Part shown: piece after piece, positions 58,186 to 64,000 of the stretch | Layout: each line of letters starts with the position of its first letter | How positions within the stretch are numbered: the stretch's first letter is position 1 | From: Nakamurella sp. PAMC28650 | Lineage (GTDB): Bacteria; Actinomycetota; Actinomycetes; Mycobacteriales; Nakamurellaceae | Assembly (NCBI RefSeq): GCF_014303395.1 | Contig: NZ_CP060298.1 | Location: 806,001-870,000, forward strand | DNA: 64,000 nt | Reading direction: 5' to 3' | Position numbers and translations under genes: made by a program | Notes under the pieces: model-generated | Databases searched by the model: none | The model's input: the letters and a program-made list of their open reading frames with translations, nothing else | What the model was told of the DNA's origin: nothing

Positions 58186-59631
58186 ATGACCACTACTGCA
58201 GCAGCCGCCACCCTGACGAGCATGGACCGGCCGCCGGACCCGCGCCGGTGGAAGGCGCTCGCCCTGCTGGCCACCGCGGAGTTCATGGTGGTGCTCGACG
58301 CCTCCATCGTGAACATCGCGCTACCGGACATCGGGAATGGTCTGCACCTGGCCGCGGCCCACCTGGCCTGGATCATCACCGCCTACGTCGTCGCCTTCGG
58401 AGCGCTGCTGCCGCTCGGTGGTCGCCTGGCCGACCTGCTCGGACGCCGGATGGTGTTCACCGCGGGCATCGGGTTGTTCTCGGCCGCATCGGTGGCGGCC
58501 GGAATCGCATCCAACGGCGCCGTCCTGATCGGGGCGCGGGCACTGCAGGGGATCGGCGCCGCACTGCTGGCCCCCGCCGCACTGTCATTGGTGACCAGCA
58601 CCTTTCAAGAAGGCAGGGAGCGCACCAGGGCCCTGAGCATCTGGGGTGCGGTCGCCGCCGGCGGCGCCGCGGCCGGTGTCCTGTTCGGTGGCCTGCTCAC
58701 CGGCGGCCTGGGCTGGCGTTCGGTCTTCCTGATCAACGTGCCGATCGGGGTCGCCGTCATCTCAGTTGTTCGACGGGTGGTATCCGAAAGCCGGGCAGAG
58801 CGCACGGGACACCTGGGTGTCGCAGACTTCGACCTGCTCGGTGCGGCCAGCGTCACCGGCGGACTGGTCGCCATCGTGGTGGGCCTCTCGCAGGCCACGA
58901 CTCGGGGCTGGACCTCACCGGCGACCCTAGGGCTGCTCGTCGCGGGGGTCGCGCTGCTGACGATCTTCGTTGGCCTGCAGGCCTCCGGCAGCCACCCCCT
59001 GATCCCGCTGCGCCTGCTGAAGCTGCGGACCGTCGCAGCAGGCAACGCGGTCATGTTGCTCACCGGCATCGCCATGCTCGGCCTGTTCTACTTCCTGTCG
59101 CTCTACGAGCAGATCGTGCTCGGGTACGGACCGATCACCGCCGGGCTCTCCCAGCTGCCGTTGGCCCTCGCGCTGATCCTGGCGGCCGGAATGGCTGCAC
59201 CGTTGATCGCACGATTGTCCGACCGCGTCGTGCTGACCGCCGGCCTCCTCGGTCTGGCCGCCGGACTGACCTGGTTCGGTACTGCACCGGCGCACGGTAG
59301 CTTCCTGGTCGACATTATCGGCCCTTCAGTACTTGTCGGCATCGGGCTGGGAATGGCGTTCGTACCGATCACCAGCATCGCGGTCGCCGGTGTGCCCGCC
59401 CGGGATGCCGGCGTCGCGGGCGGACTGGTCAACACCAGCCAGCAGATCGGCGGCGCACTGGGACTGGCCGCACTGGCCACCCTGGCCAACTCCCGCACCC
59501 ATTCCGCCGCGGCCACCCACACCGCGCTGTCTGCGGTGAACTCCGGTTACTCCTCGGCCTTCCTCGCCGCCGCCGCCGTCGCGGGCGTCGCGTCGCTCGT
59601 CGCCGTCACCGCCGTCGGCCGCCACCACTGA
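58186..59631 (+). CDS. MFS transporter (EmrB/QacA type)
   Basis: A 481-residue facilitator with about 14 hydrophobic helices. It has a D1-like motif in helix 1 (MVVLDASIVNIALPDIG), motif A GGRLADLLGRRMVF after helix 2, and a Gly-rich motif C (GGAAAGVLFGGLL). Likely a proton-driven multidrug exporter controlled by the divergent TetR. First gene of a three-gene operon with a small membrane protein and an NmrA-type reductase. Confidence 0.9.
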   Translation: MTTTAAAATLTSMDRPPDPRRWKALALLATAEFMVVLDASIVNIALPDIGNGLHLAAAHLAWIITAYVVAFGALLPLGGRLADLLGRRMVFTAGIGLFSAASVAAGIASNGAVLIGARALQGIGAALLAPAALSLVTSTFQEGRERTRALSIWGAVAAGGAAAGVLFGGLLTGGLGWRSVFLINVPIGVAVISVVRRVVSESRAERTGHLGVADFDLLGAASVTGGLVAIVVGLSQATTRGWTSPATLGLLVAGVALLTIFVGLQASGSHPLIPLRLLKLRTVAAGNAVMLLTGIAMLGLFYFLSLYEQIVLGYGPITAGLSQLPLALALILAAGMAAPLIARLSDRVVLTAGLLGLAAGLTWFGTAPAHGSFLVDIIGPSVLVGIGLGMAFVPITSIAVAGVPARDAGVAGGLVNTSQQIGGALGLAALATLANSRTHSAAATHTALSAVNSGYSSAFLAAAAVAGVASLVAVTAVGRHH

Positions 59632-59702
59632 CCCGCAGAAGGTCTCGCCCCCGCACACCCCCGAAGCAGCCCACCGAAATCCCACCCGAACGGAGCTCCA
59701 CC

Positions 59703-60047
59703 ATGACCACCTCCTCCTCACCAGCCACCGTCACCGCTCGCCGCATCCCGCGCTACTTCCTGATCTCGGCCTGGTCCATCCCGGTCCTGGTCGTCGGCCA
59801 GTTCGCGATGCTCGCCATCATCCCGGTGGTGCTCGTCCTGGCGGGATCGCTGCGCGATGCGCGCCTGCGGACCGTCCGCCGGTGGGCCATCGCCCTGGGC
59901 GTCGTCTACGCGACGCCACTGGCCATCTGGCTGATCCGGCCGGACGGCGCCAAGAGCGTGTCGAAGGACATCAATCCGATTCTCGTGGCGCTGATCGCGA
60001 TGGCCGCCGCCATCGTGCTGGTCCGTACCCACCGTCGGAAGATCTAG
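59703..60047 (+). CDS. small membrane protein in the MFS operon
   Basis: A 114-residue protein with three predicted membrane helices (about 20-46, 60-77, 90-107), basic loops and no catalytic motif. It lies 71 bp after the exporter and 88 bp before the reductase on the same strand. Not recognised as a known family. Confidence 0.65.
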   Translation: MTTSSSPATVTARRIPRYFLISAWSIPVLVVGQFAMLAIIPVVLVLAGSLRDARLRTVRRWAIALGVVYATPLAIWLIRPDGAKSVSKDINPILVALIAMAAAIVLVRTHRRKI

Positions 60048-60135
60048 TTCCCCCAGGCCTTCTCGCCACGAGCTCTCCCACCAGCCCTGTGCACCACGCA
60101 CTGCCACCCGACCCCAGACCCGAAGGAGCACCACC

Positions 60136-61008
60136 ATGAACGACACGACCAACCCGATCCTGGTCACCGGCGCGACCGGCAGCACCGGTTCCGCCATCGT
60201 GAAGAGCCTGACCGACCGCGGTGTCCCGGTCCGCGTCATGGTGCGCAAACCCCCTGCAGCAGGCGCTTTCCCATCCGGTACGGAGACGGTGCTCGCCGAC
60301 TTCGACGACCAGGGGTCGCTGGCCGCGGCGTTGACCGGAGTACGCCGCGCGTACCTGGTGACGCCCTCGTCCGAGCGGGCACAGGAACAGCAGGACCGCT
60401 TCGCCGACCAGGCCGCCGCATCCGGCGTGGAGCGGCTGGTCGTCCTGTCGCAGCTCGGCTCCGCATCGAACTCGCCCGTGCGGTTCCTGCGTTATCACGC
60501 CGCCGTGGAGCAGCACATCCGTGACATCGGCGTCGACTACACCTTTCTCCGGCCGAACCTGTTCTTCCAGGGCTTCCTGGCGTTCGCCGGGCTCATCGCC
60601 GGGCAGAGCATGTTCTTCGCGCCGATCGGCACCTCGGCGATCAGCGCCATCGACGTCCGCGACATCGCCTCGGTCGCCGCGGCCGCTCTCGTCGAAGACG
60701 GGCACCACCGGACCACCTACACCCTGACGGGGCCGGCCGCGATCACCCACGACGAGATCGCCGAAGCGTTCAGCACAGCATTGGGCCGCACCATCACCTT
60801 CTCCGACGCACCGCCGGAGCAGTTCGGCGCGGCACTGCAGGGGATCCTGCCGTCCTGGCAGATCGACGGCACGTTGGAGGACTACGCCCACTACCGCCGC
60901 GGCGAGGCGGCCGACGTGTCCACCGCGGTCATCGACGTCACCGGCACGCCGCCCAGGGACATCGCGCAATTCTGCCGTGACTACGCAGAGAGCTTCCGCG
61001 CCCGTTGA
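60136..61008 (+). CDS. NmrA-like NAD(P)H-binding oxidoreductase
   Basis: 290 residues with the Rossmann motif LVTGATGSTGSAIVKSL (about 9-25), the NmrA-type SGVERLVVLSQLGS and TFLRPNLFFQGFL, and DVRDIASVAAAAL. It is similar to quinone reductases of the QOR2/YtfG kind or to redox sensors. Together with the exporter it may help handle a toxic quinone-like compound; this is inferred from position only. Confidence 0.85.
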   Translation: MNDTTNPILVTGATGSTGSAIVKSLTDRGVPVRVMVRKPPAAGAFPSGTETVLADFDDQGSLAAALTGVRRAYLVTPSSERAQEQQDRFADQAAASGVERLVVLSQLGSASNSPVRFLRYHAAVEQHIRDIGVDYTFLRPNLFFQGFLAFAGLIAGQSMFFAPIGTSAISAIDVRDIASVAAAALVEDGHHRTTYTLTGPAAITHDEIAEAFSTALGRTITFSDAPPEQFGAALQGILPSWQIDGTLEDYAHYRRGEAADVSTAVIDVTGTPPRDIAQFCRDYAESFRAR

Positions 61009-61016
61009 GCTGGGGA

Positions 61017-61784
61017 TCAGGTGCCCGTCGGGGAAGCGCCCGGTGCTCCCGGATGGTGGGACATCTCGGCCTCCCGGCTCCGTGCCTGTCCCTCCTTCTT
61101 CGCTCTCGCCGAGAGCACCGCGGTGATGGCCATGGCGAGGACGAACGCGACGATCGGCAGGATCTGGTCGTAGTTGTATCCGGTGCTGAAAGGAGTCGCG
61201 GCGATGATGGCCGCAGTGACGCCGGCCTGGAGGAGGAAGATCGAAGCCCAGGCGATCGAGATCAGGTAGAGGGAGCGGCGGAACCCCGCGTAGGCCATCC
61301 ACATCTTGTCGAACACGGCCATGCCTTCGCGGGTGCCGTCGGTGCCGTAGCGCTGGGCGAAGTAGAACAGCACCGGTCGGGGTGCGAACAGGCAGGACAG
61401 GCCGAAGATCAGCTCGATCGCCGCGGTCACCCCGCAGTCTTTGTACAGCAGCACTTTCGGGGCCGTCGACCCGGCGATGGCCACCAGGGCCGAGAGCACC
61501 GTGAACGCGAAGATCGCCGCAGAGGCGCCGCTGAACTTCCGGGCCCGGATCCACACCACCCCAGCCCCGACGATCGGTGCGACGCTCCCGGCGAGGTACG
61601 CGCCGACGTCGCTGCCGCCGCTGTTCTTCACCACCCGGAACACCGCGATCGCCCCGCCCACTTCCAGCACCGTCACAGCGACGTTGAACACCATGCCCTT
61701 CCGCGCGGGATGGGCCGCCATCTCCCGCTCGATTTCCTCCCGTTGTGCCACTGCCACAGCCGGAGTCGTACCTGCCTCGTGCAT
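61017..61784 (-). CDS. VC0807-like six-helix membrane protein
   Basis: A 255-residue integral membrane protein with about six helices, including FNVAVTVLEVGGAIAVF, AGSVAPIVGAGVVWIRARKF and a cytoplasmic basic C-terminus. The pattern of a VGAGVVWIRARKFSGAS loop followed by RPVLFYFAQRYG resembles the VC0807/intracellular septation-like family. The ATG at 61784 has AAGGAA 6 nt upstream; a longer frame upstream lacks support. It converges on the reductase gene with 8 bp between stops. Confidence 0.7.
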   Translation of the reverse strand: MHEAGTTPAVAVAQREEIEREMAAHPARKGMVFNVAVTVLEVGGAIAVFRVVKNSGGSDVGAYLAGSVAPIVGAGVVWIRARKFSGASAAIFAFTVLSALVAIAGSTAPKVLLYKDCGVTAAIELIFGLSCLFAPRPVLFYFAQRYGTDGTREGMAVFDKMWMAYAGFRRSLYLISIAWASIFLLQAGVTAAIIAATPFSTGYNYDQILPIVAFVLAMAITAVLSARAKKEGQARSREAEMSHHPGAPGASPTGT

Positions 61785-62130
61785 CAGGAGTTCCTTTCGC
61801 TCGGTGGGGGCCCAGATCCGCCGCCGCCCGCCGTTGCAGACGAATCGCGGTCCCGTGGCACCCTCGTTGCCATCCGACCGACCCGCGCAGAACACCCCCG
61901 GCGCGGACCCGTCACGAAGAGCATCGCAGCAACCGGCCCGCACTCCCCATGACATCTCTCACGGGTTCGGCAGCGGATCTGACGCCCAGCTCCGACTCGA
62001 CATCCGAACACGAAAGAATTCGCCGGATCAGCCAGATCGAGGATTCGACACGCGGGTGTCCCGCGCCCTGCCATGATCTGGGGAGACCGCGGACACCCGT
62101 GGCCGGACCCGATGTCGAGGGAGTGCTCAC
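61785..62130. other. divergent gap before ridA
   Basis: 346 bp between two diverging genes that must include both promoters. No repeat, hairpin or additional gene was recognised. Confidence 0.5.
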
Positions 62131-62538
62131 ATGGTCGACCCACGTCGGTCCGTCACGAGCGACCTGGCCCCGGCCGCGCTCGGGCCGTACAGCCAGGCGA
62201 TCGTCGCCAGCGGATTCGTGTTCTGCTCCGGCACCGCCGGTATCGACCCGGCAACCGGGGTCGCCCCGGACGACATCGCCGAACAGACCGAGCAGGCCCT
62301 GCGCAATCTCGGGGCGATCCTCGAGGCGGCCGGATCCTCGATGAAGAATCTGGTGAAGACGACGATCTTCTACGCCTCGGTCGAGGACTTCTCGATCATC
62401 AACGAGGTGTACGCGCGGTACATGCCCGATCCGCCCCCGGCCCGCTCTGCGCCGGCGAACGTCCAACTGCCACGCGGGCTGAAGATCTCCATCGAGGCGA
62501 TTGCGGTGCTGCCACCGGCGACGAACTCCCTTCCCTGA
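62131..62538 (+). CDS. RidA/YjgF-family enamine/imine deaminase
   Basis: A 135-residue RidA-like protein. The conserved Arg105 (in PPPARSAPANVQLPRG) and Glu122 (in ISIEAIAVLP) that define the substrate pocket are present, as are the N-terminal GPYSQAIVASGFVFCSGTAG and the NLGAILEAAGSSMKNLVKTT segment. It probably hydrolyses reactive 2-aminoacrylate or a related imine. GGGAG is 7 nt before the ATG. Confidence 0.93.
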   Translation: MVDPRRSVTSDLAPAALGPYSQAIVASGFVFCSGTAGIDPATGVAPDDIAEQTEQALRNLGAILEAAGSSMKNLVKTTIFYASVEDFSIINEVYARYMPDPPPARSAPANVQLPRGLKISIEAIAVLPPATNSLP

Positions 62539-62574
62539 CGGCCGGCGGGTCGGGAGCCCGTCGGCCGGATGCCG

Positions 62575-62617
62575 AACACCCGTCCTCGGGTCCGGAGTGG
62601 ACCCGAGGACGGGTGTT
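62575..62617. terminator. strong bidirectional hairpin after ridA
   Basis: Perfect 19-bp arms (62575-62593 and 62599-62617) around the loop GGAGT; the left arm starts AACACCCGTCCTC. It stands between two convergent stop codons (62538 and 62651). There is no long T-run, as often in high-GC genomes. Confidence 0.85.
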
Positions 62618-62650
62618 GGGTGCTGACGGGTGGGACAAACCTCGGGGGGG

Positions 62651-64000
62651 TCAGCCGATCTGGTAGGTGTACGGCAGGCTGACCAGCTCGTCCCCGGTTG
62701 TGGTGAAGAAGTCGAACGTGTCGATGTAGACGTGTCCGGTGACCACAGTGCCCTTGGATCCGGACGGCGTGACAGCGAGCATGATCGTTCCGGTCGCACC
62801 AGGGGCCAACGTGAGCGGAACCGGTGCCGCGTCGGCCTTCGAGGCCAACGCACTCGACACCGTTCCGCCCGAGCCGGACGTGGCAGCGAACTTCCGCTGC
62901 CCGGTCCCGATCATCGCTGCGATGGCCGGATTGGTCGCGGTGTCGACACCCTGGAGCCACACATCACCCGTCGAGGACATCACGGCCGGATCGAAGAGCT
63001 GGCCGTGCGCCACTGCCGCCACCGACGCGGTACCCGGAGTCGAGGCTCCGGCGAACGGCCCGGTCTGACCGATGTCGGTGATCCACAGCCCGGGCGAGAC
63101 CTGGGCGGCATCGACCTGGACCTTTGCGCCGTTGCCCTGCGCCGCCGAGTAGACGTCCGGTTCGCCGGAGCTGTAGAACACGTCCATGTTGACCGGCTGG
63201 TCCGCCGATGTGGCGAACGTGGCCTGGGTGGTGTCCGTCGGGACCAACCAGAGCGGGTTGACCGTCGAGGCCTGGGGCAGTGCGAAGGTGCTGTTGCCCG
63301 ACAGCTCGGCCAGCGGGATGTCCCCGGTCTTCTTCGATCTCGCGTCGGCGAAGTACGTCTGCGGTACCGCGCTGGTGTTCTTCACCCGCACCTTGACCGA
63401 GACGCTCTTCCCGGCAGCGAGCACGGTGCCAGCGCTGTTCGGGAGTCCGGGCGCGGACACCCTGACCGAGTTGTAGTTCACCTTGACCGTGAAGTGCTGC
63501 TGCAATTCGAACCCGCTGACGGGGTTGGCCGTCACCAGCGTGAAGATCCACCGTCCTGGCATCGGGCTCCGGCGGTCGATCTGGAAACCGGCGGCGTTCG
63601 GTGTACCGGCAGTGGCGGCCGCGTTCGTCTTGTACGAGTACACCTGACCGTCCGGGGCCGTCAGCAGGCCGAAGACCGTGTCGTTGGGGTCGGAGTCCAG
63701 AGTGACCCCGAGGCCGAGATCCTTCTGGCCGCCGGGCACGTCGAGGTAGTAGATGTTGCTCTGGGCGGGTAGCACCCCTCGCCCGTTGCCGCCGGTGATC
63801 ACGCCCTTGAAGGTGGTGGATCCGGTCGGGATGACGGTGCGTACGGTGAGCGGCACCGAACTGGTCAGACCCAACGCCGTGCTGAGCTGGACCGACGCGC
63901 TGAAGTCACCCGGTTGCGCACCGAGCGGTACCTTCACGTTCACGGTCCTGCTGGCTCCGGGGGCCAGGGTGACCCTGGACGGGCTGACGGAGCCGTAGGT
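62651..64000 (-). CDS. C-terminal part of a large secreted protein, probably an S8 (subtilisin-like) peptidase (5' partial)
   Basis: The frame is open from the right edge to TGA at 62651, giving 449 residues of a beta-rich, Ser/Thr/Val/Gly-rich protein. There are several segments resembling the Ig-like C-terminal domains that follow the catalytic domain in actinobacterial subtilisins (TLAPGASRTVNVKVP, FVTGHV-like strands, TDIGQTGPFAG, SPSGSKGTVVTGHVYID). No catalytic motif is in view because the N-terminus lies outside. It is likely extracellular. A different type of adhesive or cell-surface protein is possible. Confidence 0.55.
   Translation of the reverse strand, partial: TYGSVSPSRVTLAPGASRTVNVKVPLGAQPGDFSASVQLSTALGLTSSVPLTVRTVIPTGSTTFKGVITGGNGRGVLPAQSNIYYLDVPGGQKDLGLGVTLDSDPNDTVFGLLTAPDGQVYSYKTNAAATAGTPNAAGFQIDRRSPMPGRWIFTLVTANPVSGFELQQHFTVKVNYNSVRVSAPGLPNSAGTVLAAGKSVSVKVRVKNTSAVPQTYFADARSKKTGDIPLAELSGNSTFALPQASTVNPLWLVPTDTTQATFATSADQPVNMDVFYSSGEPDVYSAAQGNGAKVQVDAAQVSPGLWITDIGQTGPFAGASTPGTASVAAVAHGQLFDPAVMSSTGDVWLQGVDTATNPAIAAMIGTGQRKFAATSGSGGTVSSALASKADAAPVPLTLAPGATGTIMLAVTPSGSKGTVVTGHVYIDTFDFFTTTGDELVSLPYTYQIG

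Overview
The window is high-GC actinobacterial DNA spanning a chromosomal replication origin. It shows the leftward set rpmH-rnpA-yidD-yidC-jag-rsmG-(parA-parB), the rightward set dnaA-dnaN-recF-dciA-gyrB-gyrA-DUF3566, then tRNA-Ile, a DLW-39-type micro-gene and tRNA-Ala. This order, the GTG/TTG starts and the frequent 4-bp ATGA/GTGA overlaps fit Actinomycetota; a Nakamurella-like or related lineage is a guess, since no 16S gene is present.

Left arm (1-10.7 kb): the end of a PRC-barrel gene, an agmatinase-family ureohydrolase, two TerD-domain proteins, a helical protein of unknown function, and a Ter-associated biosynthetic module. The module has an ATP-grasp ligase, a TIM-barrel C-C lyase of the citrate-lyase/HpcH type, an 869-residue fusion of two phosphoribosyltransferase units with a PELOTA-like end, and a HAD phosphatase. 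Together they look like a stress-linked pathway to a nucleoside-like metabolite.

Segregation and origin (10.9-31.7 kb): parB and parA face left. Four perfect parS sites (one inside parA) lie in 12.8-15.1 kb, within about 3.5 kb that lacks convincing genes. The dnaA-dnaN gap (1.08 kb) is the probable oriC, with degenerate DnaA boxes, an AT-richer stretch and a 30-bp tandem repeat. A palindromic element of about 80-99 bp occurs twice, before recF and before gyrB.

Right arm (32-64 kb) is accessory in character: regulators paired with transporters, and many decayed genes. It holds a broken SARP/NB-ARC regulator between DUF3566 and tRNA-Ile, two tandem PAS-GAF histidine kinases followed by a receiver lacking the phospho-acceptor Asp, a GlxA-type regulator, an HD protein, a TetR repressor fused to a VapB antitoxin (next to a frameshifted vapC remnant) facing an MFS pump across three phased operators, an ECF42 sigma factor with its DGPF partner, an ABC exporter with a two-component system, a methionine aminopeptidase gene split by one stop codon, two further TetR units with their divergent targets, a RidA protein and the end of a large probably secreted protein. 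At least nine remnants or pseudogenes lie between 32 and 57.4 kb, against none seen in the origin region.
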